NCBI RefSeq assembly: GCF_019399895.1
Contig: NC_091864.1
Coordinates: 11,510,001 to 11,574,000, forward strand
DNA length: 64,000 nucleotides
DNA from: Cardiocondyla obscurior
Lineage: Eukaryota; Arthropoda; Insecta; Hymenoptera; Formicidae
Direction: 5' to 3'
The notes under the pieces are model-generated. The model saw only the letters and a list, made by a program, of their open reading frames with translations, did no database searches and was not told where the DNA came from. A program made the translations under genes and the position numbers. How positions within the stretch are numbered: position 1 is the stretch's first letter; the number at the start of each line of letters is the position of its first letter. Shown here piece after piece: positions 40,201-53,945 of the stretch.

Positions 40201-42943
40201 ATCGCGGCATTATGTACGAAGAAAAAGGGTACCTTTGAACGTGGACGCGAGAATAAAATTAAACAAAAAAAAAGAACAAAAAAAAAGAGTACTGCTCGCC
40301 ATTAGCGAAAAAAAAGCACCACCGTAATCTGTAATCCCCCTCTGATATTTCTATCTGCAGCCTGATGATCATTTGTTAAAGAAGAGACCGCGCAATAAAT
40401 TAATCCAGTTATTATGCATACAGCGAGACGCATACGTCGTAACTCTTTGTTAAAATAACAACAACGATACACGCGGTTACACGGCGGATGAACGTTGGAT
40501 GCTGCGCGGCGGAAAACAAGTTATGCGTCCGCGCCGACTTTTAATATATGTAATTTAACTGTGCGCGCGTTCTGTCTCCCCTTCGCCCCCCCTCACCCCC
40601 TACCGTTATTAAAAGAGTACGAGAAGGAAGTATGAAAACCATCCATCACGGACAATAGAGCTGGCGTGGTGCCACCGGCCAGAGACATTTTAACGAGGCT
40701 TCAAATCCGGGGACTTCATTTACCCTATCGCTGTATTTTTTTTTTTTTTTTTTGCAGTAGTTTTGTTTTTTTATTTTTATTTTTTTTTCCTCTCCTCCTG
40801 TGCCTCTTTAATGAAAGGACAGCGGAAAAATATGTCGCGAGAGAAACTCTGACTGCTCCAGTTCTCGTTCTCTTTCACAGGACGCGCTTGTGCTTTGTGT
40901 TCTTCGATAAATATCTGACACATTCAGCTATGGTGACCTCTAACAAACGTCTAACAAACAAATCCATTTGAAACGACCCTGTGTTCCGGCGGAGTGGCAC
41001 GGAGATTCTTCGCTGATAAAGCGACAAAAGGGTCGCATAATTGACGAGGTGCTTTATCGAAATCGCTCGTACTTGCAGGAGACAATTTTCCCGGTGGCGG
41101 CGCGGAATTAAGCCGGGAAATACGCTGATTCTACTTCTAAACGCGCGGGCGGCGGGTACGAGGGGGTACCTGATTGTGAGCTTGTATCTTAATTGTTTTC
41201 GGTTGCCGCGCTGACATTAATGCTATTCGTAAACAATGCACCGGTTTCCGTGCTATCGGACTTCTCGTTTTGCCGTGCCGTCCACGTGTGCATTATGATT
41301 CACGTAACCTGTGCGGCGCTAGGTTTTTCCTTTCGCGCCGGCACTTAATTCTTTCGCGATACCTCCGCTTTGTATTTACGTGCCGGAGATCGCGGTGTGA
41401 TTGAAATTTTAATCAAGGAACGCAATTGATTTCTTTTCAAGCGGACACCGCGGTGGTATAATTCAAGTGCCTCTGAAGATGAGAATATATTTTACTTTTA
41501 ATACACGTACGATCCGTAAGTGGTTTGTAATAACATATCTATAAAATATCCTATAATCGTATATCGTACACAGAGCCATAACTTTATACGTAACGTCATA
41601 TTTCTAAGCGAAATATGAAATAAAAATCCTAAAGCAAAAATGTCGGGACTATAAAAAAAAAAACTTTTAATGGAAAGCATTTACAGTAGAATAATCAGGT
41701 AGCCCGAAGTTTCAGCGCTTAAAGATGATGCAGCGCGAAGCGGCGAAAGTGCTTTTCGGTCTTAAAATTGCGTGTGGTATTCCGTGATCATCAACAGTTT
41801 ATTATAATATTTCTTACTTTTAACGTCTTGTAATATTTTTACGTAGTCACAATTACGAGCATTTGCAGATTGTACTTACTTTATGTCGAAATATAACTCC
41901 GTTAATGATTTCAGCATTATTGTACGTTTAACTTAAAGAAGGGACAGAAGTATATATTTTCTGTATGTTATACCGTTTCGCATAAACTTTATTTAGTTTT
42001 TTTTTTTATTGCAAATATTATACTTGATTTTTTTCCCTCGAGAGCCTTTGTTTTAACTTTTTGTTCAGTAATATATCATTAAAACAACTACGGTTACAAG
42101 TTGGCTAAGTATCCAATATATCATATTCTCTTTAATTACATATCACGAATGTAAAAAAAGAAAGTTTTTTTTTTCCATTGAAATAAAATACTGTTAATCC
42201 TTTCGCGGTCAGAGTTTAAATAAATTATCCGACATAAGAGAGAGTATAAGAGTGGAGCATTTAGTGGACATGAGTATAACTTACACAATAGTACATTTCA
42301 CGTGTAGAATACGTGTAGTCGCGTAGCGCACCGGAGGTTCCGTAGAGCTCGGCCGCTATATTATGCGGCGACTTAATCGTCCGGGCTCGCAAAGTTTTTA
42401 TGGGCTATAATTCAAAGTTTTCGCGAGATATTCTTCTGCATGTAAGAACGGGCTCCCCGGCTTATATTTCGAGAGCCTTCCTGTTATTTTATTGTACGAG
42501 AAACTATCTGTATCTGATTTTACACGTCCGCGTTTACCCCGATCGTCCCATCTGCCATCAAAAAGTACGTGCGCGTTTATCGGTCTAAAGCACTCGTCGA
42601 AGTCTATTGATTCGGGCGTCCGATATAAGTTTAGCAACGAAACCGCGTCGTCGCTTCTCTTTATGCAGCTTTAATGGGGTGACAGCAGACTTCGTTTCAT
42701 TTTTGCGCTCCGGAGGAAACCGGATCTCTACTCGGCGAGCTTTAACTGTTTCCTCGACTTTCAACTGTGAATAACGACACGATTTCACCAAGAGATTTCT
42801 CTCCAACACTATTGCGACTGTAGGCGTCACAGTTGACCCAACGATTCGAACGACGTAGAAACTGTCGGGCAAAATAAAAGTTAGGATCAAAGGCAAAGGA
42901 TGGACATCGCGCGGGACGAGCCGAGTTTATTGCTTCGGGAAAG

Positions 42944-43047
<104 letters not shown>

Positions 43048-45201
43048 CCTGTTTTCTTAGATATTCTCTCTAGACTCTGGGTGGCGTTTCGGTAGCACCG
43101 GGTGTCATATCAAAGAGTGCGAATGCAATCGAAAATTGAAGTAGGCAGAAGTAAAAAAAAAAGTTGGTCAGTCTCCAGCAATCGTCACGAGAAATTGAAA
43201 GACGCAGAATTTTATATTAAATTTCTTGTAAAATATTTTTAACGGTACGCGATTTAGTTAAATAATAAAATTACAACGTGTCGATCTGTGGATAATTATT
43301 AACAGGTCGAGGCGTTTTTAATTTTTACGTCACATCGCGATAGGCTCTACGTAACACGTGCCTGTGAGTGCGAAATCGCCTTCTCCTTGTTACAGTCGGG
43401 GGTGAAAAGCGGACGGTCCGGTGGCTGGCGTACTTAACGATTCAATTATTCTCTCCGCTGCGACGATAAAAGTCGCGGCATTAATTATTATTCTTGCGCG
43501 TACCCGGGCGCGGTTCGCGATATTTCAATTTTGCTCGTCGTCCAAGCTGTCGTCGCCCCTTTTATCGGCCCCGACACGGAAGCGCCAGAACGGAGGCGCG
43601 TTTTCGGCGCGGGAAAAAAAAAAAAGTGCGAGGATAATTCGTCGCACGTGTGGTCAGAAAAATTCCCGCCACGGCGCGATGTGCTTGTCATAAATGCACC
43701 GGAGCCCGAGCATATGCAACGATTTACAGTCGAAGCTTTCTTGCCTCCACCCCCTTTTTCTCTCGGACACTTTTGCACACGTCGATAGATGTGAAAAGAC
43801 GGAGGCATGAGAGAAAACTTCGATATCTATGGTACATGCGGCGAGCATACGTATCGAGTTGCATACAAAAGACTTCTAATATCATCCTCGCCAAGCCGCG
43901 CGCAGCACACGTATATATATTCTATATACTTGGAATATACAACATTTGGAATTCGATGCCGCTTCCACCCGTAAGCTGCCATTTTCTCTGCGCGCCGGTC
44001 ATTGCGGATTTGCGGCAAACAAATCTAGTAGTTTCGTTCGTTATAAAAATGATACGTGCAACATTCAGTCGGATATTGTTTGGCGTTATGTGCTCTTATA
44101 TATCGCAAACAATACCTTTACGTAATACAAGCAAAATAATTTCAGATAATATATATATGTATATTATATTGCAGAAAATTATATCGTTATTTAAATCGCT
44201 ATCGGTAAGGGCTGACTTTGATACGACGCAATTTCGCGTAGTTTTAAATCTTATCGGAGTTGCCGCAACGTAATTGATTAGATGACTAACGATATAGGGG
44301 GATTACGCTCTGCAGAAGGCTTGAAAACACCGTTTAATGGATGGTGGCTTGCCGAACTATTTGCGCAAGGTGCTACGCGGAGGAACAATGTGAGCCTCTT
44401 CTTTACAAGCTGACCTCCCTTGATGCGGGTGCTAATTTACCGCTGTGAACATTCCGGGGTTCGTTCGATGGCGGTGGTATAACGTTTCACAAAGTACCGG
44501 TAGTGTGCATCGTTTCGACAAGAAGTTATCGTTTGTGACACATAAATGAACGTAATATGCAAACAAAACCTATTTCCGATTCGTGACGAAATAAAGCGAA
44601 AGAAACTCCCAAGGTGCGAGCGGAAATGGAAATTGTTTTAATAGAAGAAGGGATTTACATGCAAATAAACACGGCGGGTGGAATCTTGCGGGGAAAGCTT
44701 TGCGGTTGCGGCCACAGATGATAGCTCTGATATTGGAGAAACAACGGCGTTAAAGCGCCGGTTCATAAAAATCGAGAGACGGGAAATTAAGAAACCGCGC
44801 CGCCAATGAAGCGTAAGCGAAAGATACGGAAAAACCGGGCGGTGAAACGTCGGAAAAATAGGAAGGTGAAGTAAACGGAAATGGCGACGGGGGTTCATTA
44901 GAGCTATTTCGCGACGTTTATTCACATCAGACTGTGAGGCGCTACAAAGAACCCGTTATGTTCGAGATGGAGGACGATGATGCACCGGGATTATTCATTC
45001 GAATGAATCCGCGTCGAGTGCTAGGTCGCTAATAATGCAGGGAAATCACGATGTGTCTACGTCAGTCTAATGGCCCGTCGAGGCGACAACAGGGCCTTTA
45101 ACTAAAGACGAGCGATACATCTCGGGCGTGCTGAAGCATACAAGAGATTTAGCGCGTAATGGAGACTTCTTCTCGACAGCGCCGCTCGCCGATGAAAATT
45201 T

Positions 45202-45225
45202 TCGCCTGAATAATCGCCTGAATAA
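45202..45225. repeat. 12-bp tandem duplication
   Basis: TCGCCTGAATAA occurs twice in direct tandem. A small local duplication. Confidence 0.8.
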
Positions 45226-45471
45226 TCATCCGCGTGCAATTATTCGCGCAACGCCACACTGCGACCAACGCCGCATGAATTTTCGATGACGCTCTAATGA
45301 TACGTTCGCAAAATGCGCTAAATGACATTGAGAAAGATGTATGATCTTCGGTTAAGTAATAGTCTGATAAAATTTTTTTTTTTTGCCCCTTAATAAGGAA
45401 ATAAACGAGTGAGTTGTTGCGTGCCGCGGGTATATTGTATGCACTGACAGAGTGACGGATGTCTCGCGAAC

Positions 45472-45497
45472 TTTTTTTTTTTTTTTTTTTTTTTTTT
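45472..45497. repeat. 26-base poly-T tract
   Basis: An uninterrupted T run; no further structure around it. Confidence 0.95.
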
Positions 45498-46131
45498 GCT
45501 GCTCAACCGTTGTCGCGTGCTGCGGGAATTACGACGCGAACGAATCGTGACTTGGTGCTTTTTCCCGCGGCGCTATTACGGTTTATTGCGTTACGTAATC
45601 TTATTAAGCTTTATAAATTATATTTTTCATTAAGTATCGAAGCCTGCATTTCACGGGACAGCACGCGAAAACGGTGGACGATGAATTTTACGATGAAACA
45701 AGCGCGATGCTGCCGCGGACGGACGAATTTTCAGGTCGGCGTAAAAGCGGAATAATGAATTATCCATCGAGACGCACGGTCATGAAATATTCAGCTCGGA
45801 CATGATTTGCCGTATGATTTCCATGCGAAAAACCGTACGTTGAAAAATCTCTTCTCGGTAATAATTTCCTCCGGCACCGCGGGATATTTCTCAGTTTAGT
45901 CGGACACGGCGCGATATCTCATCTTACTCGCATTATGACTGGCCGAGCCAATTTCGCGCAAGAAGGTCCTTCCGATGGGACGACGGGAGAGACGAGAGCG
46001 GATTACTTAATCATGCCTGATGCTGTTTACCCTCGGCGCTCAAAAAGAAGCGAAAGAGGCAGCACGGCCGTAACGTTCTTGCGATCCACCAACCTTTATT
46101 GCGATGCGCCGCGGCGGACAGCCGGGAACGA

Positions 46132-46203
46132 CGACGCCCTCCAGAACTGTCAGACTGAAAAATCGACCGTAGCCTTTTTCTCCGAGACAGTTCTGGAGCG
46201 TCG
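46132..46203. other. 72-nt imperfect stem-loop, pre-miRNA sized
   Basis: The main stem is 13 perfect pairs: CTCCAGAACTGTC (46139-46151) with GACAGTTCTGGAG (46186-46198). Outside it, CGACG (46132-46136) pairs with CGTCG (46199-46203) after a 2-nt bulge. Inside, a symmetric 5x5 internal loop is followed by GAAAAA/TTTTTC (46157-46162 / 46175-46180) and a 12-nt loop. Size and layout resemble a microRNA precursor, but neither arm matches a microRNA I know. All pairs are Watson-Crick, so the strand cannot be told. Confidence 0.35.
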
Positions 46204-48870
46204 CAATTGCGGCGCCTGTCAAATTGGCATTCCGGGATAACAGCTACAGCAGATGCCACGACTTCGAGCGGCGGGGGCCCTCCTTAATTCGAGCTTCCTG
46301 CCCGTGTCGTCGCGTGACACGATCCCTTCCTACCCCCCCTCCCCCTTTTTCCGCCCCGTGCATCGTTATTAGTACACCCGATGCAACGTGGTACATTTCA
46401 CCGTTAAGTTAATTCGAATTCTACAGATGCATAATATCCTGCCAGCCGATAGAACATTATAAATGCAATCAGCCCCCCGGATCGCGCAAAGTAATTTTTT
46501 CGAAAAAAAAAAGCCAATACCGTTTAGGACTTTGCCGCGTTCGCGTTATTACTTCACGGGCACTCTCCGATAAAACTGGCATTAGAAGATAATCAATACG
46601 GAAAAATGACTGCGTATTTTGCGCGTCAGAGTTGATTGAAAAATGCACGTTGCTCGCATTTACACGTCGGCAGTATTTCAATCAGTCACAGGCATTCCTT
46701 TGTCGGAGAAATATTGCTTTCTATGAGCGCGCGAATGTTGGTGGGTGCATCAACGAATATAAATGGCCGTCGCGATCTGCTCATTAACCTCGGGGATTCG
46801 TGTATGTGCGCGAAGCAACCGAACACGCTTGCCATATGTAATATTGCATTCGGTTTCGATAACACTTTATAAAGACGCGATAAGCGCATTTTGTCACGAA
46901 TTTTCCCACGTCGAGCAATATTTATCACTTATCGCTTCGCTCTTGTATAAAATTACGCTCATATCGCGGAAGGGATATCGGCATTTAGATTAATCATTAA
47001 AATGTGATAGATCCATTTAAAGATAGAAACGCTATCAGGGGCCATTGACTCTTTTTATGGCAGTTTAATTTGAAAAGTAATTTTAGATTGAAACGTCGAA
47101 CGCAGTTGTAAAATATAAATGCTGGAATCAGGTACGAGATTACTTCCGTAGTTAAGACTTTATGAAGAGGTCGTCGGAATGAGAAAGTTTTAGTGCTTAC
47201 ATTTTGGCATTGCGCAAACAGGAATAAGCAGACAAGGAGATTGGCATACAGAAATGCGCTGAATTGCTTTCTGATGACGAAAGTTGCAAGGGGATGGAAA
47301 AAGCGTGGCGATAAAAAAACGAGAGGATAACAGAACGTATATTAAAAGAAGCTTCATGCTTTTTTATTTTATTCGAGGGTATTCGGAGGTATTGCTCCGG
47401 TGTCACTTATGCTGATTGCCGTCTTGTTCACGTTCAGAATGCTTATTAAAGGAAATTAAGCGTCATTATCTATCGCGGCGATTTTGAAAATAAATTTTAA
47501 AATGCACGAGGCAGAAAAACGAATGCTTATTTTTTTTTTATACCATTTCCCGTGAATGTACTGTACTATTTCTATTACCTTTATACTGTTCAATTTACAC
47601 GATAATTAGCAAACTCAAGCTAAATAAATCTGAATACAATCTAGCCACGCAAACGTGCACTATTTTATAGTTGTAAAAATTTCTGTGTTACGCGAAATGA
47701 ATTTTTTCGTAACAGGTACTGCTCTTTTAAAGTCACATCCTGCGGGAGTAATTCACGGAACGTCGCAATCATATATTCGGTACATTTGTTCTCATTTCAA
47801 AAGTTTTACGCATTAAATCGCGGGACCAGGCGGCAAAAGTTCAGCCAATGCTATGAGATAATGGGGTGGGTTATTCGCATCATGTTTCATTTGGGACGAG
47901 TGTATGATCCGACTGCCGGTCGAATTTTTCCCGGCCAATACGAAACATTCGCGTTATAATGTAAAATGGGAACGTTCACGATTTTATTTTAGGTCACAAT
48001 CGATTATTTACGGACATTCGTCACTTCTTGCTTCTATACATTTTCACATGTAATCGTTTTGTCAGTTTCTTTCGCTAGAACTGAAAGTGTGGGGATCGCT
48101 AGAGAGTTTCTGTCTCAAGGGATTCGAAGCCGTTAAAGATCGATGAGGTATTGACAAGAGATATTTGTAACGTGCGAGACAGTCCGATAAATTTGCGAGA
48201 GCGGCTGCGCATGTAAAATTTGTTACGTCCACATAACGTATTCGAATTAAATATTATTAATATTTCGGACAATGAGATTTTACTAAAGTTATTATGCGTT
48301 ATACGTTATAGACGAATTACGCGCGAATTAAATATTATAATTTTTGTTTAATTGTACGGTTTGTACGATTTGCCATGACGCTGAAATCATAAGGCATGCA
48401 AAAATTACTAGCTCATTGATTCGATGCGCAGCGACAGAGTAACAGTAACAGCAACGCGACGACAGCGTAACATAAAATATAAAATATAAATTGAAGAGAC
48501 GTTCAAAATAATTTCCACTGATTAAAAAAATATATATAAAAAAAAAAAATTGTACGCGCCTCTAATTAACTTTTTAATTGAACAATGAAAAATCAAGTTA
48601 TTTATTATCAAGATTTCTAGCAAATTTTTTTTTTTTTTAAAGTTAACCATATTAACACCTCGAAAGCGGAGTGAGATGAGAACGTAGGTGAAGGTAACAC
48701 CTAAAAATATGAGAGTCGACGAGCGTGGGTTAACTCGAGTACGTTTCGGCGTTGTCGTAGGATATGTTATAAGTCGGCGTTATGTAGTCGGGTGCCGAAA
48801 GAAAGATAGAAGAGGAAAGCAAGCAGGTGAATAGATAGGTAGACTCGGCGGGAAGGTGGAAAGATAGGTA

Positions 48871-48909
48871 GGAAGGAAGGAAGGAAGGAAGGAAGGAAGG
48901 AAGGAAGGA
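48871..48909. repeat. GGAA tetranucleotide repeat
   Basis: Nine or more GGAA units, preceded by degenerate copies from about 48830. Overlapping minus-strand frames read FLPSFLPS because of it and are not genes. Confidence 0.95.
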
Positions 48910-49718
48910 TATGCGCGTAGCCCAGGACGACATATCTGAGCTTGCAGCCTGCAACTTTTCCCATCAGCGCGCAGCAAGCCCCGAGCTTGTTATGCGAAGC
49001 TTGAAGCATGTAACGCCAGATGCCACATATTGGCTCGCACCTGACCCACGCCATTCCGTCTGAATCGCCCACCCTCCGTAACAGACGGGACCGGACTTGA
49101 TCCTTTTTCCGTCTGTCCTTCTGGTCTTTTCGATTTCACGTTACGCCCGATGAAAGGTTTGACTCCGCGAACCTGTTTGTCCACGCGTCTTCGCGATTAT
49201 TTCTTCTCGTCGACCGTATTTCTTGTATCGAGTTGTCATTGCGCGGAACTGCTACCTCAACAGCGAAGAGATTTGTAACAAAAGACAAGTTCTCTTTACA
49301 GCTCGAGTTCTACGTTAAAAAGAGGGACTGAATTGAATTCTGAATAACAAGACGAGATATAAATTTCTCCTACAAAATAATATTGCAGCAATATTTTATT
49401 TAGTTATGCTGTGAGCTGTAATAAGAAAAAAGAAAAGAAAATCTTATCGAAAATTGTAACGTCTGACTTTTCATCGACGCGCTAAATCTTACCGTTGTGC
49501 AATATTTCGCAGGGAGCGTACGCACCGTCGAAAATGAGGCCAACGAAATTTGCGTTAAGCTCAGGTGGCTTCTATATCGATTTATCCATTCTTTCTCTTT
49601 ATAGATACCGTAAAATATACTATCGCGCCATGTGTAATAGCAGTAAATCAATCATTCTGGCCTCTATATCGATGATATAGAGCGCTATAAAATTTTACGC
49701 TAGTTCTTATAACACTCA

Positions 49719-49739
49719 TTTTTTTTTTTTTTTTTTTTT
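49719..49739. repeat. 21-base poly-T tract
   Basis: An uninterrupted T run in intron sequence. Confidence 0.93.
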
Positions 49740-52408
49740 GGCCGACAACCGGACCAATTTCCATTTTTCATTAATTATCCCCGTGAGTTTTTCGCGCTAG
49801 TCGTCGGTGCACAATTACCTTTACATGTGCCGTAATGACTCCAATGATATAATCGCGCATAGCATGGTTTAATACGGCAATGTATTCTTCGTAAGCTTAA
49901 ATTTAACGCATTTCCCTTCTCGCTTGCAGCATATTTCGCTATTTTCATCGCGACGCTTTGTATTTTTTTTCTGTACGAGAGTTAATTACCTGGCATTCGC
50001 GAACGCAATTATGCAACAACTCTCACTCAGTTTATTATTTAGCTACGGGAAAATCTTTTGCCGAGAAATATGACTCGCGATCTTCCTGGCGGAAAATATC
50101 ACAGTTTATTTTTAGTCATCGATCACTCCTTCGTAAAAAAAAGAACCTTCAGCATTGCGTAACACATAATTAAATCATACAAATTGATTTATTGATGTAC
50201 ATCTATTTATAAATTTATTTTACGACACTATATTTTTAGAAGCAAAAATCTTTTTTGTACTCTCCGCCTCTGTCGAGATGGTTTTTTTTTTTTTTTCAGA
50301 AAAAGATTCGAAAACCGTGACTCGTGATCTGAATTTTTACGACATTATGTCAGAAAGTTTGGCTCTTCCAATAGTATGTTCGCCGCAGCCTCCGCGGACT
50401 TTTTTACGTGCCCCGATCGGAAAAAGAAGTCACGGGAACGATAAGGTATTGCGCCTCCTCGCGCCGCAACGGCAAATCCAGGATAATCCGGTGAATTCCT
50501 GCGGAGACAACGGGAGACAGAGTTTCGTTTCTAGGTGGAGCATGTGGCTGCGTATTCGCGCGATATTCTTTGCACCTAGAGTTTTGCCCCGCTTCGTCGC
50601 GCACGTATTTAGGTTTACGCCGCGTAAAACCTGCTCGACAAAACCGCTAAACTCGCTGGGAGAGCGGAGGGGATTTTTACAGGCTGCCTTCTTCTCTTAC
50701 TTCGCGCGAGAGGTAAAAGATCGCGGTCATGTCTAAATTTACGGACCGTAAACTCACAGTTTGGCTGAATGCAAAATCTTCAGGATAATGAAAAAAAGCT
50801 CTCGTCGACGTTCAACCTCCGATTCACGTGCCAGTTAGACTTATAACTAAGAGTTAATTGGGTTTTATCTGGCCAATTAGAATTTCTACATGGCGAGGAT
50901 TGATATGCAAACTAGCTATTATTACGACACTTGAAGCACCTAGTCTAATAACTTAAAACTTTTTATAACTTTGTTTTTAATAATTTTAATACTAAAAATA
51001 CTGAAGTTATAAATAGAAAATATTAAAAAAAAAGTTTTTGTATTTAACTTTGGATATAAAAGATTAAAATTTATATTTTCGTACCAAGTAAAAAAAAAAA
51101 AAAATGAAAAAGTCAGCAAAAATTCAAGTTCTGTTGAAACAAATTTGGTAAAGCTATTAAGCCTTGACTCGTCGCCATGCATGATCGTTGCGGGCATTGT
51201 GGAAAATTGTTCTTACCAAACAGCGCTTTACATTCGCTGGCCTGATGAAAAGTTCCCGTAAAAGTTTGCAATGTCTGTCCGGCCGATTCGCAGGCAAAAT
51301 CCCGACGGAGGTCGGCAGGAAGGGAATAACAAAGAAACTTCGCAACTCCCTTTAAGTCAGGAAACGAGGGGCTGCGACGAGGTTCCTTGCTCGAGATCTA
51401 CAGACCGCGCGCTTATATTTCTAACCATTAAGAAGTCCACCAAGCGACGTATTTTTACGAAGAAAAGTGTAGAAAAGATGTGTTCGCTATAAACGATTGC
51501 TTTTGCTTATGTAAAAGTTATAAAGGACTTCGGCCTTTCAACGAAATCATAAACCGTTTAATTTTAATTAATTCGTCTTCTTAGACGCGGAAGTATTAAA
51601 ACATACTTTTGTAAAATACGATTAATGTATAAATTTTTTTCTTGATAAGTGACTTTTTTTTTCACACGGTAATTTTTGCGCGCAGCTGAAAGAAATCAGA
51701 CAACGTTGTCTAACGTAGGTATTAAAAAAGGTTAATCTCGACGGTGCGCTGGAAATTTATAAATATAAGTAATAGTATTCCGAATGAAACATGTGCAAAG
51801 ATAAATCTTTTGAGCGCGAACTTTGTAAAAATTTCTGTTGGCTCTTGGTGCTCTTTTCTACGTTAAAAGGCATCGAAGAAAGGAGTACTTATTATCTGAC
51901 ATGAAGAACAGTAGAAGAATAGTAGAAAATGCTTCGTCCATATAATGAATTCAGTTTGAGGGTGCACGTTTGAGCGCGCAAAGATCAAGCGACGTTGCTC
52001 CTTTCATCTTTCCGTTCCGATTGAATAAATATGATCCATAATTTCGAAGCAATAAAAATTTCTTGTCGAGTATTAAAAGTCTTTGTAGCCTTGTGAGATT
52101 TTTCACAGACGAACTAATCACCGAGAAATTAAAATTATTCGCTGGCTGGCCGAATTGACACCGTAATGAGTACCTATCTACTCCTGCGCGATGACTCACG
52201 AAAGCGTATTTTCCGTGCTGTTTTTCTTTTTCCTGCCTCATTGCGCATTCTAGTGGGTAAATTTCGCGCCACAAACCTTTTACGATCTTCGTAAAGTCAC
52301 GCTGTTACCACTGGTTCTGACGTTAAAAGATGCACGTACTGGTACGAACACGAGGATCGTACGCATATTGTTTCACTCACGCAACGGGTTGTTGTAAAAA
52401 AAGTGTGT

Positions 52409-52440
<32 letters not shown>

Positions 52441-52449
52441 AAGAGAGAA
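52409..52449. repeat. GA microsatellite
   Basis: GA dinucleotides with one C and one A interruption, continuing into degenerate GAA units. Confidence 0.92.
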
Positions 52450-53892
52450 GAAAGAAGAATAATCAGCGAGAGAAACAAAATATACTGCGAGCTTATAAAT
52501 TTCTCTACCTACTCGACTGCCACTGAAATTCACTGCGGATCCGTAAGCGGAAAAAAATTTCTAGGTCGAACGCGAAGAAGGTGGAGTTCGCGAGTTGCGT
52601 ATAGAAGAATTTGAGAATAAATTTCACGCTCTATGCTCGAATTAAATTCCACGGTATAACAAAAAAAAAAAAAAAAACCCTATGTCCGGCGAAAGGGAAA
52701 AAAAAAGAAGATAGTATAAACCCAAACGGTTCTCCGCCGGAATGGTTTGGTATACGATAAAGCTGATGGCCCGTCTAGTGAGTGTGTGTACTAAAAATAC
52801 GATATAAAATGTTACATTGACTTGAAAACGGATTACGTTATGCTTGAATAAGATACTTTACTCGTCGCTTTGTTTGCCAAGAAAAAAAAAAAAATATTTA
52901 TACAAGTCAAATTCTTTGATTTAATGAAAAAAAATATCGCATATTGCTTCTTGAAATTCAAATGGGATACGCCGGCAACAGGGAAACGTATGAGTAATTT
53001 AATAATTTTTTTCATTTAGTCCTTCGTAAGATTTAAAAACATGCTGACGATAGTCTGTAGGAAAAGCGATTCCACCGGAGGTTCGTTTATTAAGCGTCAG
53101 TGATATTGAACATCCGAGGCACATATCTTCAAAGGGATTTCCTACTCACGGATATTTCCTATCCCCAGATATTCCGCGCAACACGGACGAGCTAAGAACA
53201 ATGCACGAAATTAAATTCTTTTGAGTATAGAGAAGCTATGCGGACGGGTTAGGTACAGGGGAATACCATCCGATTCTATTTTTTCGTATAACAAGTAAAG
53301 TGTGAACGTGGCGCGCGTAAGGAATTCGTGAAATTTGCGGAAGCAAGCCCGTCGATTTTTTTTCTTTTTTTTTTACGCGATACATATTTAATCATTCGCA
53401 TCACTGATTTAACCCTCTTCGTCCGAAATGCGCCGGGCAGCGATTCATTGACGTTTTTAACGTGAGCTGAACAGCGATGTGTCAACAGATATCGGGGACA
53501 AATTCGAAAACACATTTCCGGTTAAATGAAATATAATAAAACAAGTGTTTACGACCGTATACGACCGCATACAATAGCTACGCGATACGCAAGCAGCGTG
53601 ACGGATGTCTATCCCCGCGTGCGAGGGTGGCCGTGTAACGGCAAATGGCATGTGATCTGTCCCCCGATGCCAATCGTTGGAAAATTTCGGTCGTGGTAGA
53701 ATGGCCGGATCAATGTTTCGCGAGTTGCTGCATTGGCCTTCTGATGGGCAAAACGACCGCTTCTGCATGCAGTACACGAATCGCTCTGGACATTCCACTC
53801 GCTAACTGTCAGGAGTGCATTCTTTTCTTTCTCTCTCTCTATATCTCGTTCGGTGTGTTTCCGTAAACCACATTTTCTCATTTTTTTTATTT

Positions 53893-53945
53893 TCTCTGCT
53901 TTTTTCTTTCCTTCTTCTTCTTCTTTTTTTTTTTTTTTTTTTTTT
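53893..53945. repeat. pyrimidine tract ending in 22-base poly-T
   Basis: A nearly pure C/T stretch with TTC units followed by a 22-base T run. It resembles an acceptor tract, but no AG and exon-like sequence follows. Confidence 0.88.

Noticed and set aside
43650..44273. 207-codon open frame
   Set aside because: Overlaps frames on the other strand, runs into AT-rich sequence, and resembles no family I know.
48730..49072. Minus-strand frames rich in FLPS repeats
   Set aside because: Pure translation of the GGAA tetranucleotide repeat.
50278..50736. 152-codon open frame
   Set aside because: Starts in a poly-T tract, shows no recognisable domain, and there is no splice or conservation evidence by eye.
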